A stretch of DNA of 64,000 bases. Source: an uncultured Ruminococcus sp. (lineage in GTDB: Bacteria; Bacillota; Clostridia; Oscillospirales; Ruminococcaceae). The stretch is from NCBI GenBank assembly GCA_902780505.1, contig CACZFN010000017.1:62001-126000 (forward strand), read 5' to 3'. Each line of letters opens with the position of its first letter. The stretch's first letter is position 1. The notes beneath the pieces were generated by a model. That model was not told where the DNA came from and ran no database searches. It was given only the letters and a program-made list of their open reading frames with translations. Position numbers and translations under genes: made by a program. This document shows positions 25,495-34,597 of this stretch, piece after piece.

Positions 25495-26802
25495 TTATTT
25501 CTCCAATTCAACTTTAATAACGTTAGCCTTGTCGCCTACATAGAAGCTCTCGCCTGCTTTGAGCTTCATAGGTGTGTTAGGTGCAAGCTTCTGACCTGTA
25601 GATACTATAAATGTACCGAAGGAAGATTTAAGGTCTGTAAGTGTGAATTCGCCTGTTGCGGAATCAAAGCTTACTGTGCAGTGCTTGCCGCTGACACCCG
25701 GTGTGCCCTCCTGATATACGATAACGCAGGAAGAAGTATCTCTGCCTATCATAACAGGTGCCTTGCCTACAGGGAATGTCTTGCCGCTGTGCTGTGTGTT
25801 CATTGAGCGAAGTATGCCCTTAGCCTGTGCCTGCGGCTGTGCATTCTGCTGTGCAGGTGCCTTGCTGCTGCCGCCCTTGCCCTTTACTACTAAGATAACT
25901 ATTATTACAAGAACTACCACGCCTGCTGCTATACCGATTATAAGCCCGACATTCACGCCGTCCTTGTCGTCGTCGTCACTGTCACTGTCACTGCTGCCTG
26001 CAGTCATATATTTTATGTTGTTCTTATCAAGAAATTCCATAGCGTTTTTGATGTTTGAGGAATAGTACAGCTTAGTGTCATCTACATCTACACCCCAAGT
26101 ATTGATACCAATAACATATCCTGCTTCATTAACCATTGGTCCACCAGAATTTCCATGGTTTATTTCCGCATCAGTCTGTATAACACTTATCCCGTTGCGA
26201 TCAGCCCTGTTAAAGATCCTGCTTATTGTACCTGTTGTTATCGTCATATCATTTTTTCCCCATTTTGATGTTGACGATATTGAACTATTGTCAGATACAC
26301 CCGGATATCCTACCGTGTAGACAATCGATCCTACCATATCCTCATCTGCTTCCTTTAGAGTAAGAGGAGATCTCTGATCTGTAGGTGTTTCAAGTCTTAA
26401 AAGAGCAATATCCTTTACCTCATCGTAATCTACAACAAAAGCATTAGAATAATCATCCTGTTCAAAATATATCCTCATTGTTAAGTATCCATCGCCAAAT
26501 TCTGAATCCTGATATATTTTTTGCCCCATATCTGTGTCAATATATTTCTGGCATACGTGCCAGTTTGTCATAATATACTCTGCCTTGTCACCTTTTTTTC
26601 CAACTACAAAACCGGTTCCTCCATTAAGCCAGTCGTCATACGTATTACTTTTTAGGTGTACTATCACTTTAACAACGCCGTCTCTTACTTCATTTTTGAA
26701 TTCCGCACTCGCTTTGAGTGCAGGTAAAGCCACAACTGAAACTGCCATAGCCACAGCACAAATTGCAGAGCCAATACGGCTTAATAATCTTATCTTCATC
26801 AT
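25495..26802 (-). CDS. Membrane trypsin-like protease with C-terminal FHA domain
   Basis: 435 aa. The signal peptide ends near KASAEF. A trypsin/HtrA-like domain follows (~35-260), with catalytic His in TNWHVC, Asp in VKDIALLRL and Ser in NHGNSGGPMV, so it should be active. An Asp/Ser-rich linker leads to one membrane helix (~285-310). A cytoplasmic FHA domain (~330-435) then has IGRDTSSCVI, GVSGKHCTVSF and DLKSSFGTFI, which binds phosphothreonine. No PDZ domain is seen. The layout links an outside protease to inside kinase signalling. It is co-transcribed with kinase, FHA and PP2C genes. AAGGAAA precedes the ATG pair. Confidence 0.88.
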   Translation of the reverse strand: MMKIRLLSRIGSAICAVAMAVSVVALPALKASAEFKNEVRDGVVKVIVHLKSNTYDDWLNGGTGFVVGKKGDKAEYIMTNWHVCQKYIDTDMGQKIYQDSEFGDGYLTMRIYFEQDDYSNAFVVDYDEVKDIALLRLETPTDQRSPLTLKEADEDMVGSIVYTVGYPGVSDNSSISSTSKWGKNDMTITTGTISRIFNRADRNGISVIQTDAEINHGNSGGPMVNEAGYVIGINTWGVDVDDTKLYYSSNIKNAMEFLDKNNIKYMTAGSSDSDSDDDDKDGVNVGLIIGIAAGVVVLVIIVILVVKGKGGSSKAPAQQNAQPQAQAKGILRSMNTQHSGKTFPVGKAPVMIGRDTSSCVIVYQEGTPGVSGKHCTVSFDSATGEFTLTDLKSSFGTFIVSTGQKLAPNTPMKLKAGESFYVGDKANVIKVELEK

Positions 26803-26823
26803 TAATTTCCTTCTTTCATTATT

Positions 26824-27627
26824 TTAATAACACGATACTAAAAGTGCCGTGTAATTATCCTGATTGGGCTTCTGGATAGTCTGAATAGCTTCATCTATAT
26901 CCTTTGCGATCTCTTGTACATTGCCGCCCTCGAGCATTGTGAGCAGTGCGCCCTCACCGAGCACGCCGCCGACACCGTCTGAGCAGGCAAGCACTATATC
27001 CCCGCGCCTAAGCGGTATCGGGTGTGCGCTGTAATCCACCGTCAGCTCACCGTCCATGCCGAGAAAGCTTGTAAGTGCCTGCGCTTCGGCGTCCTCACGC
27101 GGGCCGTTTATATCAAGCTCGCCGTCCCTTATGTTTTCAAGGTAGCGCTGATTGCAAAGGTTATGCTCAACATTCAGCCTTATAAGCCTGCCGCCGCGGT
27201 AAAGGTAAAGAAAGCTGTCCCCTGCGCTTGAAAAATACAGCTTATCCTGATAGAACACACAAAAAACCGCTGTGCTGCCGCCTCCCCCGCCGAGGATTGA
27301 AAGCACCTCGTCTGATGCGGCATAAAGCCCGTTTCCAAGCTGCCTGCCGATATTCCCGCTAAGGTCAAGGGCGGAAAATGTCCTTCTCAGGCTTGCAATA
27401 GCTGTTTCAGAAGCCACCTTGCCGTCCTTCATTCCGCCCATACCGTCGCATACGCATATCATAAGCCCGCTTTTAAGATATTGCTCACGGCTCAAAGCAT
27501 TTGCAAGTGTAAAGGAATCCTCCTGCCGCTGTCTTCTGCCCAGGCCCTGTAAATTAGCCACCTGATATTGCAGGCTGTCATCAAATCCGGTAAGCGGCGA
27601 AAGAGTTCTCTGATTATCGCTCAGCAT
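26824..27627 (-). CDS. PP2C-family Ser/Thr phosphatase (second)
   Basis: 267 aa. PP2C motifs are present: RRQRQEDSFTL, CVCDGMGGMKDGKVAS, SAGDSFLYL, ACSDGVGGVL and DNYTALLV. The domain is slightly longer and more divergent than the other PP2C of the operon. It has no membrane helix. CGGAGAT precedes ATG 27627. It lies between the FHA/zinc-ribbon gene and the protease-FHA gene with gaps of 18-21 bp. Expected to dephosphorylate targets of the co-encoded kinase. Confidence 0.9.
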   Translation of the reverse strand: MLSDNQRTLSPLTGFDDSLQYQVANLQGLGRRQRQEDSFTLANALSREQYLKSGLMICVCDGMGGMKDGKVASETAIASLRRTFSALDLSGNIGRQLGNGLYAASDEVLSILGGGGGSTAVFCVFYQDKLYFSSAGDSFLYLYRGGRLIRLNVEHNLCNQRYLENIRDGELDINGPREDAEAQALTSFLGMDGELTVDYSAHPIPLRRGDIVLACSDGVGGVLGEGALLTMLEGGNVQEIAKDIDEAIQTIQKPNQDNYTALLVSCY

Positions 27628-27645
27628 AGTTTAAATCTCCGTAAT

Positions 27646-28251
27646 TTATTTTTTGTCTTTCCATGTAAAGTTATCGTCGCAAAGCGGAACAAACATAAAC
27701 TTGCCCTCGCCGAACTCGATTATATCCCTTGATGTAAGCTTTGCGGGAACATAAACAGGTTCGTCATTTAAGTAGATAGTGTTCGTGCTCTCTGCGGGGA
27801 TAAGGTGGAATGCGTTATGCTTTTCATCATAAGCAAGCCTTGCGTGGTTTTCCCTTGAAATCGTTGTGTCGCCCTTTATGCAGATATCCATTTTCTCAGA
27901 CCTGCCGACAGTGTTGTTCTTGCCGTAGATACGGAAATCCTTGCCCTTTTCAGGTCCTTCGATACATACGAGCCATCCTACAACGGGTTCAAAATGCATC
28001 TTTTTCTGGAACACGCCCACTGTCTTGCCGATATCGGCAGAGCTTTCCTCCTTTTTCATGTAAGCCTGCGGTGCAACAGTTGAACCCACCTCGGAAATAG
28101 GCGGTATAACTGCGTTAGTTGCCGCAACTGTCTTGCCGACTTCGCTTGAAGCCGCAAAGTTGATAACGTTTGCCCCGCCGCTGCAATAAGGGCAGGTCGG
28201 GTACTGGTCTGTGTCATAAAGATGACCGTTTGCACATTCCTGTAATGCCAT
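27646..28251 (-). CDS. Zinc-ribbon plus FHA-domain phosphopeptide-binding protein
   Basis: 201 aa from ATG 28251, chosen because AGGAGG lies 9 nt upstream; a longer in-frame reading overlaps the kinase gene. The N-terminus has a small Cys-rich unit (ECANGHLYDTDQYPTCPYCSGG) of zinc-ribbon type. A Thr-containing linker of ~60 residues follows (GKTVAATNA, GSTVAP and GKTVGVF repeats), which may be phosphorylated. The C-terminal FHA domain (~105-190) carries VGRSEKMDICI, ISRENHARL and a strand with STNTIYLN. Such proteins act as adaptors for Hanks-type kinases. It is the second gene of the operon, 19 bp after the kinase. Confidence 0.87.
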   Translation of the reverse strand: MALQECANGHLYDTDQYPTCPYCSGGANVINFAASSEVGKTVAATNAVIPPISEVGSTVAPQAYMKKEESSADIGKTVGVFQKKMHFEPVVGWLVCIEGPEKGKDFRIYGKNNTVGRSEKMDICIKGDTTISRENHARLAYDEKHNAFHLIPAESTNTIYLNDEPVYVPAKLTSRDIIEFGEGKFMFVPLCDDNFTWKDKK

Positions 28252-28270
28252 AGTTTTTTCCTCCTGTATG

Positions 28271-30487
28271 TTAATTATTTGATTTGGGTTGGCCGTTTTT
28301 ATCAAAATCCTTATAGCAGTTCTTATAAGTATTATCTTCAAGCGCCATATAACTAAGCTCGAAGCCGCCGTCATCCAACGCTTCGACATACGGCGAGTAT
28401 GCATCACTTGAGATCTTTTCAATACTAAATTTTTGGGTACTATTATTGAAATAATATAATGTATGACTTTTACTGCTGTCCATTACATCAAATATTATAG
28501 TATTATCAAATACATTCATGCTCTGTATCCAGCCGCCCGACGGAACAACACTTGATACATCATAATAGATAGGAGTTTTTGTTTCAAAATCGCTTTTAGC
28601 TATTCTGTCAATATAATGACCGTTTGTAGTGTTTCTTATATCATAAATATAATTATCATCACCAATAACAAATACGTAGCCGCCGTTTGAACCAGAGTAT
28701 CCCTTTCCGCCGCTTGCAAAATTATCAGCCGGCTTTCTGAACACACCGGGATTTCCGTTTTTTCCTGTACTTATAAAATACAAATACCCGCCGTTGATAG
28801 TAAAATCATCAGAGCCTTTTATTTCATTCATGGTTTCTTCTTTTTCGTAATCACTTCTTCTTACACGGTAAAGTGTGCTTGTATCATAAATAAAGAAATA
28901 ATCTGCCGTTATATATAAACGCTTAGCATTTGAAAAGGATTCAAGCCCTGATTCATAATAATTCTTATCGCCGTCATAGAAACATATCCTGCCGTCGTCT
29001 ATATAGAAAAGTAAGCCGTCAACATAACAAAGATTGTATATATTCGTGCCTTTAAACAGCAATCCCGAGTCACTATGCATTTCAGTACGGCTATTGTCTG
29101 TCCAATAATTAACGTTTCCGCCAAGCACACAAACAGCGTCGTTGTTTATATTTCTTGAATAATTCCCAATCACTGACAGATCCCCGGACTTCTGCACTTC
29201 GGGGGCTTGTGTTGTAACGGGGGCTGTAGTCACCTCCGGTGCGGTGGTTATCAAATCGTCGGGCAGTGACAGGTCATCAACTTTTGTTGTAGTCACAGCA
29301 GGTGTTTCACTGTCATCAACTGCAACTACCGAACTGCTCTCGTCGTCGTCATCATCGTCATCATCTTTTTTAAGCAGAGAGGGTGTCAGTACAGCCGCAC
29401 CTATTGCAGCTATCGCAAGCACAGCCGCAACCGCTATGCCGACTTTTTTGCCGCCGCCCTTTTTCACCTGTGCTGCGGGAACGCCCTTGTCAGCTGTCGG
29501 CGGGGTATCCCCCGAAGCTGTTGCAGGGATAACGGCTTCTTTTTTCTTTTCAGGTTCAATAACATTGTTCACAGGCTCGCTCACTGTCGCAACGGGAGCC
29601 GTCTTGCCCTCGTTTAAAAGCACCTTCTTGAACACCGCCATTGACTGGAAACGGTTCTGCGGCTGAACTTCAAGCGCCTGATAGAGTGCCTTTTCCTGAT
29701 AATCGGTTATATCCACGCCAAGTGACGAGGGCGGGATAAGGTCGTCTTCATCAAGCCTGTCCACCGAATCAGGCGGGCGCTTGCCTGTTATCGCAAAGTA
29801 AAAGCTTGCCGCAAGGCTGTAGATATCCGTGTAAGGGCCCTGCCTGCCGCGCCTTGTGTACTGCTCTTTGGGGGCAAAGCCATGCTTTAGTATTACATCA
29901 AGGCTTCTGCTCTTATCGCCAAGGCTGTACCTTGCCGCACCGAAATCAAGCAGCTTTACCGTACCGTCATTGCAGATGTATATATTATCGGGGGTAACAT
30001 CTCTGTGAACTATCCCCTTGCCGTGAACAGCGTCAAGTGCGTCCATTATCGGTATAAGCACCTGCTCGGCTTCCAAAACGGATATCTTGCCGCCTTTTCT
30101 TTTTATGTATTCATCAAAGCTTATGCCCTCGATAAAATCCATAACAAAGTAAGCTGTTCCGTTTTCCTCGAAATAGCTGTGTATCCTTACGATATTCTCG
30201 TTGCCGATAAACTGCGCAAGTGTCTGCGCTTCCTGTAGAAAGCTTTCCTTGCCGTACTCGTAATTTTCAGTTCTTTCACCGGGGTAGGCTATAACTTCGG
30301 TACCCTCACGGTAAGCAAGCGTATCGGGGAAGAATTCCTTTACCGCCACATTGCCGCCCGTTTTATGGTCAGTTGCCTTGTATGTTATACCAAAGCCGCC
30401 CTGACCAAGTACATCTTCAATAATATACTGCCCCGCAAGCACACTCCCTTTAGGCAACGCAAGCGGGTATTTTTCAGAAGTTTCCAT
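28271..30487 (-). CDS. Hanks-type Ser/Thr protein kinase with extracytoplasmic sensor
   Basis: About 738 aa. The N-terminal kinase domain (~20-285) has the Gly loop GQGGFGITY, VAVKEFF, the catalytic HRDVTPDN and DFGAARY, so it should be active. A Pro/Ala/Thr-rich linker, a single membrane helix (~345-365), an acidic run and a Thr-rich spacer follow. The outer part (~440-738) is made of repeated Tyr-rich strands like a DUF5050-type beta-propeller, with no PASTA repeats. Start: ATG 30487 has AAAGGAG 12 nt upstream, while GTG 30496 is too close to it. It heads the kinase-FHA-PP2C-protease-PP2C operon. A (TA)13 tract lies in its promoter. Confidence 0.92.
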   Translation of the reverse strand: METSEKYPLALPKGSVLAGQYIIEDVLGQGGFGITYKATDHKTGGNVAVKEFFPDTLAYREGTEVIAYPGERTENYEYGKESFLQEAQTLAQFIGNENIVRIHSYFEENGTAYFVMDFIEGISFDEYIKRKGGKISVLEAEQVLIPIMDALDAVHGKGIVHRDVTPDNIYICNDGTVKLLDFGAARYSLGDKSRSLDVILKHGFAPKEQYTRRGRQGPYTDIYSLAASFYFAITGKRPPDSVDRLDEDDLIPPSSLGVDITDYQEKALYQALEVQPQNRFQSMAVFKKVLLNEGKTAPVATVSEPVNNVIEPEKKKEAVIPATASGDTPPTADKGVPAAQVKKGGGKKVGIAVAAVLAIAAIGAAVLTPSLLKKDDDDDDDDESSSVVAVDDSETPAVTTTKVDDLSLPDDLITTAPEVTTAPVTTQAPEVQKSGDLSVIGNYSRNINNDAVCVLGGNVNYWTDNSRTEMHSDSGLLFKGTNIYNLCYVDGLLFYIDDGRICFYDGDKNYYESGLESFSNAKRLYITADYFFIYDTSTLYRVRRSDYEKEETMNEIKGSDDFTINGGYLYFISTGKNGNPGVFRKPADNFASGGKGYSGSNGGYVFVIGDDNYIYDIRNTTNGHYIDRIAKSDFETKTPIYYDVSSVVPSGGWIQSMNVFDNTIIFDVMDSSKSHTLYYFNNSTQKFSIEKISSDAYSPYVEALDDGGFELSYMALEDNTYKNCYKDFDKNGQPKSNN

Positions 30488-30521
30488 TCGATCCACAGAC
30501 TCCTTTACTCAAATATTAATA

Positions 30522-30576
30522 ATTATAGCATATATATATATATATATATATATATAGAACTTTGTGTGAACAAAGT
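30522..30576 (-). promoter_or_regulatory. Kinase-operon promoter with (TA)13 tract
   Basis: A minus-strand -10 TATAAT (30527-30522) is preceded by an uninterrupted TA dinucleotide tract (30531-30556). Beyond it lies a 7-bp inverted repeat, ACTTTGT/ACAAAGT (30559-30576), containing TTCACA as a possible -35. The present spacer is 37 nt, too long for a standard promoter. Confidence 0.5.
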
Positions 30577-30742
30577 ATTAACCAACACGATTTTTTCACC
30601 TATTTTATTATAAAATGTCAGTTTTTTAACCTTGTAAAAGTTTTGGCACTTTGCTGTAAACCTGTTTATGTAAACTATCACAAAATTTCCATTCATATTT
30701 TTTACAAAACGCTTATTTTGACTTGTTATATGAATGTAATCG

Positions 30743-30771
30743 TTGACAAAGAAATAAAAACGTGATATCAT
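30743..30771 (+). promoter_or_regulatory. Promoter of the LacI-family gene
   Basis: TTGACA (30743-30748), 17 nt, TATCAT (30766-30771). A TAAACCTGTTTA palindrome at 30657-30668 may be an operator. Confidence 0.75.
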
Positions 30772-30808
30772 ATTTGTAATAAAACAGTATGAAAGGGGCT
30801 GTAAGCTT

Positions 30809-31813
30809 TTGAGCGTTACAATAAAAGACGTTGCAAGGGAAGCGGGTGTTTCCGTCGCAACAGTATCAAGGGTGCTTAACGGAAGCGCCAACGTCAGTGA
30901 AGCTTCCGCAAAGCTTGTAAACGACACTATACAAAGACTCAACTACTCCCCCAACTTCCTCGGGCGCAATTTAAGGAAGCGGGAAACAAACGTAATACTC
31001 GTCATAATGCCGTCGTCGGAACACTCCCTTTACGGCAGTATAATATCAGGTATGCAGGATTACGCAAACAAGATAGGGTATGATATAATCTCAGCCGTGT
31101 CAAATTCCACTTCATTCGTTGAAGCAAGGCAGATGGATATGCTTTTCAACAAGACCGTTGACGGCGCCGTACTGCTCGGCACACAGTTTTCCGCCAAAGA
31201 GCTGAACGAAATGTCAAGGGGCTATAATATCGCACTTTGCTGTGAGGGCGTTGAGGGCGCTGATGTACTGACAGTCGCCGTAAATGACGAACAGGCAGGC
31301 TATGATGCCGCTAAAGCGCTTATCGACCTCGGCCATAAGAAGATAGCGCTTATAAGCGTAAATTCCGACGCAGTGTCCTCACGAAAGCGTGAAAACGGCT
31401 ATATAAGGGCATTAAAAGACAACGGCATCGAGATACGTCAGGAATATATCTGGCATAACACATACGATTATATCAACGGCGCACTGGCTATGGAACAGTT
31501 TATGTCACTCCCCGACAGGCCGACAGCAGTGTTCGCGGTGTCAGACCTGCTTGCGGCGGCAGCTATCAGAAAAGCCACAGATATGGGGCTTTGTGTGGGT
31601 AAGGACGTTTCCGTCATGGGGTTTGACAATATCACCATGTGTGAAATGTTCATTCCGTCTATCTCGACAGTTGCACAGCCTTGCAGGAAAATGGGCGAGT
31701 TCGTCATCAAGAAGCTTATCGACAACATAAATTCCGATATCAAGGACGCCCATTATTATAACCTTGACCACGAAGTCATCCTGCGTGCTTCTACAGGCAG
31801 AAGGATCTCATAA
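30809..31813 (+). CDS. LacI/GalR-family transcription regulator
   Basis: 334 aa. The N-terminal helix-turn-helix is classic (TIKDVAREAGVSVATVSRVLNGS), followed by the hinge helix region and a periplasmic-binding-type ligand domain (~60-334) with VMGFDNI near the end. Start TTG 30809 has AAAGGGG about 10 nt upstream and is the only start that keeps the HTH intact. LacI regulators bind sugars or derived effectors. The next gene encodes a sugar-binding lipoprotein, its probable target. Palindromes with central CG typical of LacI operators lie at 31819-31834 and 32045-32059 between the two genes. Confidence 0.93.
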   Translation: MSVTIKDVAREAGVSVATVSRVLNGSANVSEASAKLVNDTIQRLNYSPNFLGRNLRKRETNVILVIMPSSEHSLYGSIISGMQDYANKIGYDIISAVSNSTSFVEARQMDMLFNKTVDGAVLLGTQFSAKELNEMSRGYNIALCCEGVEGADVLTVAVNDEQAGYDAAKALIDLGHKKIALISVNSDAVSSRKRENGYIRALKDNGIEIRQEYIWHNTYDYINGALAMEQFMSLPDRPTAVFAVSDLLAAAAIRKATDMGLCVGKDVSVMGFDNITMCEMFIPSISTVAQPCRKMGEFVIKKLIDNINSDIKDAHYYNLDHEVILRASTGRRIS

Positions 31814-31818
31814 CGGCC

Positions 31819-31834
31819 GCGTAAACGTTTGCGT
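31819..31834. promoter_or_regulatory. LacI-type operator candidate
   Basis: CGTAAACGTTTGCG is a near-perfect palindrome with central CG, right after the regulator gene and ~340 bp before the binding-protein promoter. A second such site, GCAAACACGTGTTGC, lies at 32045-32059. The intergenic region 31814-32287 holds nothing else but the promoter. Confidence 0.5.
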
Positions 31835-32161
31835 AAGGTTACACACGTTTTCATATACTTGTGAAGGGTTAATTTATTTATATGATTATTACAGCTGTAA
31901 ACTTTTCCGCACCGCATTAAGTGTACTTTTATGTAAACCGATATGTGCGGTCATCAGGTACTTTACTCGCGTGGCAGGCGCCATTTCAGACGCAATTTTC
32001 AGTATATCTGTAAAAAGCATATAAGATCATAAGTGAACTTTCGTGCAAACACGTGTTGCCGGATTGTCAAAGAAAATAGACTATATCAACAAATCAATAT
32101 GTCAAAAATTGTGCAATCAGCCAAAACTTTATTTCAAAAAGATATCAAACGGCCTAATTTC

Positions 32162-32190
32162 TTGACAACGATTACATTCTTTGCTATACT
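32162..32190 (+). promoter_or_regulatory. Promoter of sugar-binding lipoprotein gene
   Basis: TTGACA (32162-32167), 17 nt, TATACT (32185-32190), 97 nt before the start codon. Confidence 0.8.
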
Positions 32191-32287
32191 TATGTTTGGC
32201 AGGGTGTGCGGTGTACCGCTGTGCGCCCTTAAAACAAGGCAATAAACTTGAACTTATAAAAGCATTTAAAGAACGGAGGAACAAACT

Positions 32288-33721
32288 ATGAAGAATCTGA
32301 AGAAAATTCTCGCGGGAACAATGTCAGTGCTTATGGCATTCGGCGCAGCTGCCTGCGGAAACAGCAGCTCAAGCTCAAGTGCGGAAGAATCCTTTGAGCC
32401 GCAGGTAGAAGTAAATGTTGATGCAAACACTATCGAAGCTATCCCCGACGGTGCTGAGAAAAAACTTGTGTGGATGTCCTACTTTGACTTAAACCCCTCA
32501 AAGACATCTCCCGAAAAGAGTACGGCTCTCACACTTTTCGAGTCAAAGGGCGGCTCTATCGAGTACACCAGGGTAACTTCACTCAATAAGTATGAAAAGC
32601 TTGCTGCCGCTATCATGAGTAAGCAGGTGCCCGATATATTCTGGTACGAACAGGGTATGACTTTTCCCTATAACGTTATTATGGGAATGTTCCAGCCTGT
32701 TGACGATATCGTTAATTTCGACGATCCGCTGTGGAGTGGCGTAAAAGGCACCGCTGACCAGTTCGTGCTCAACGATAAGCACTATGTTGCACCTATCAAT
32801 ATGCTCCCGCTTTCCGTAATGTGCTATGATAAGTCGCTTCTTGCCAAGGCAAACCTTGACGATCCGTATGAACTCTACGAAAATGGTGAATGGACATGGG
32901 ATGCATGGTATGAAATGATGGAAGAATACTGTGCAAATTCTACAGAGGAAGAACCCCTTTACGGCGTAAACGGCTGGTTCGCACCTTTCTTCTACCATTC
33001 AACAGGCTCTACGCTCGTTCAGTATGACGCAGAAAAGGGCGAGTATTATAACAACCTGAGCGATCCTAACCTTGAACGTGCGGCCAACTTCCTTTCAAAC
33101 ATCAAGAAGAACGGCTACTATGATCCCGAGTGGATAGGCGGCGCGCCTGAGTGCTTCCAGAAGAATATCCTGTTCTACGCTATGGGACCGTGGGCTTCTA
33201 TCGACAGCCATACGCCCAAGGAAGGTCAGGAATGGGGCATGGTCCCGATACCGAGAGATCCTAACACAGATACGCTCTATACATCTATAGATGTAAACGC
33301 TTATATGTGGGTAAAGGGTTCGACCAAGAAGGAAGCTGTAAAGTGCTGGCAGGAATGCGCAAGGATCGCATTTGTTGATGACGAGTATATCCAGACTGAA
33401 AGAGAAAAGTTTGATGTAAGCAACCCCTACTGGACAGATGAAATGTATAACGTTGCTTATGTTGACCTTATTTCCGATAAGTATACACAGGTATTTGATC
33501 CCGGCTACGGTATATCCACAAAGCTTTCGGATAACGATGCGGCTACAAACGATACTAAGGAAGCTTATGTTGCACTTACATACCGCGGCGTACTTACCGA
33601 AGACGAAGACGGCAACCAGCTCACATGGACACAGATCAGAGAGTCATACTCTAATATCTTTGATACAGAGATTGCCGACTTTAACAAGAAGCTTAAAGAT
33701 TTTGTGGCTCAGGACAGCTGA
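32288..33721 (+). CDS. Extracellular solute (sugar)-binding lipoprotein
   Basis: 477 aa. The lipoprotein signal ends in the lipobox FGAAAC, with Cys about residue 23. A Ser-rich linker follows, then a family-1 solute-binding domain (WMSYFDLNPS, VPDIFWYEQG, WTWDAWYEMMEEYC, MGPWASI). Such proteins capture oligosaccharides for a CUT1 ABC importer. No permease or ATPase gene follows. The gene ends in a terminator and the str operon begins, so its permease must be elsewhere. GGAGG lies 9 nt before the ATG. It is probably controlled by the adjacent LacI-type regulator. Confidence 0.9.
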   Translation: MKNLKKILAGTMSVLMAFGAAACGNSSSSSSAEESFEPQVEVNVDANTIEAIPDGAEKKLVWMSYFDLNPSKTSPEKSTALTLFESKGGSIEYTRVTSLNKYEKLAAAIMSKQVPDIFWYEQGMTFPYNVIMGMFQPVDDIVNFDDPLWSGVKGTADQFVLNDKHYVAPINMLPLSVMCYDKSLLAKANLDDPYELYENGEWTWDAWYEMMEEYCANSTEEEPLYGVNGWFAPFFYHSTGSTLVQYDAEKGEYYNNLSDPNLERAANFLSNIKKNGYYDPEWIGGAPECFQKNILFYAMGPWASIDSHTPKEGQEWGMVPIPRDPNTDTLYTSIDVNAYMWVKGSTKKEAVKCWQECARIAFVDDEYIQTEREKFDVSNPYWTDEMYNVAYVDLISDKYTQVFDPGYGISTKLSDNDAATNDTKEAYVALTYRGVLTEDEDGNQLTWTQIRESYSNIFDTEIADFNKKLKDFVAQDS

Positions 33722-33737
33722 TAAAACTGAATATCAT

Positions 33738-33764
33738 AAAGCGGCAGGAAAGACCTGCCGCTTT
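33738..33764 (+). terminator. Terminator hairpin (first of a pair)
   Basis: AAAGCGGCAGG pairs perfectly with CCTGCCGCTTT around AAAGA, right after the lipoprotein gene. The same stem recurs at 33934-33965. Between them lies 170 bp with no gene. Confidence 0.75.
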
Positions 33765-33933
33765 CAGTTTGCCGCAAAACCTTGTTTTTTTTGTGATACG
33801 CGCAAAACGAAGTGAAAACTCAAAGGCTGTCCACGCCCTATTTTGGGGACTTTTCCTGCTCACGAAGTAAGCAAGTGCTCCCAAACCCCTTCGGATATGC
33901 ATTCTCAAAAATTACTGCTTTATCAACAGACTG

Positions 33934-33965
33934 AAAGCGGCAGGGACTTTTCCTGCCGCTTTTTT
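33934..33965 (+). terminator. Terminator hairpin (second of a pair)
   Basis: The same 11-bp stem, AAAGCGGCAGG/CCTGCCGCTTT, now with a T7 run. It isolates the str operon from upstream transcription. Confidence 0.85.
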
Positions 33966-34084
33966 GTGCCGGATATGTAAATTTTTCGTTAAAACTGTCT
34001 GTTTTTGATTTTAAGGTCAATAATCCGGTGTGCAATGCGGAAAAGTTTGTGAAAATGCACAACGGCATACAGCGCTGAAAATGC

Positions 34085-34113
34085 TTGACAAACGGGAAAA
34101 ATAAGTGTATAAT
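34085..34113 (+). promoter_or_regulatory. Promoter of the str operon
   Basis: TTGACA (34085-34090), 17 nt, TATAAT (34108-34113): full consensus, 58 nt before the rpsL start. Confidence 0.88.
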
Positions 34114-34171
34114 ATTGAAGTATGCTGATGTATTGTGCATTAGTGTATAAATCTATGAAAGGAGTGAGTAT

Positions 34172-34597
34172 ATGCCGACCTTTAACCAGTTAGTAAGAAA
34201 GGGCAGAAAGGACCTTGAAACAAAGTCCACCGCACCTGCACTTCAGAAGGGCTATAACTCTAAGAAGAAGATCGCTATCGACCAGAGCTGCCCCCAGAAG
34301 AGAGGCGTTTGCACAGCTGTAAGAACCGCTACCCCCAAGAAACCTAACTCAGCTATGAGAAAGATCGCAAGAGTACGTCTTACAAACGGCAACGAGGTAA
34401 CTGCTTATATTCCCGGTATCGGCCATAACCTTCAGGAACACAGCGTTGTTCTTATAAGGGGCGGCAGAGTAAAGGACCTCCCTGGTGTAAGATATCACAT
34501 CATCAGAGGTACACTCGACGCACAGGGCGTTGCCAAGAGAATGCAGGCAAGATCCAAATACGGCGCTAAGAGGCCTAAGGCTGGAGCTGCCAAGTAA
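34172..34597 (+). CDS. rpsL: 30S ribosomal protein S12
   Basis: 141 aa, normal length. It begins [12 protein letters not shown] and contains the decoding-site segment [17 protein letters not shown] and [17 protein letters not shown], where streptomycin-resistance changes map. The Lys of TPKKPNS is wild type. GAAAGGAG precedes the ATG. First gene of the rpsL-rpsG-fusA-tuf cluster. The 187-bp gap to rpsG holds no gene; it has a short hairpin (ACCACAGT..) and AT-rich sequence. Confidence 0.98.
   Translation: MPTFNQLVRKGRKDLETKSTAPALQKGYNSKKKIAIDQSCPQKRGVCTAVRTATPKKPNSAMRKIARVRLTNGNEVTAYIPGIGHNLQEHSVVLIRGGRVKDLPGVRYHIIRGTLDAQGVAKRMQARSKYGAKRPKAGAAK

Noticed and set aside
32197..32245. Further copy of the dispersed repeat (GTGCGGTGTACCGC...)
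   Set aside because: Only a short GC-rich match, without the TTAAGGCA end; probably chance.
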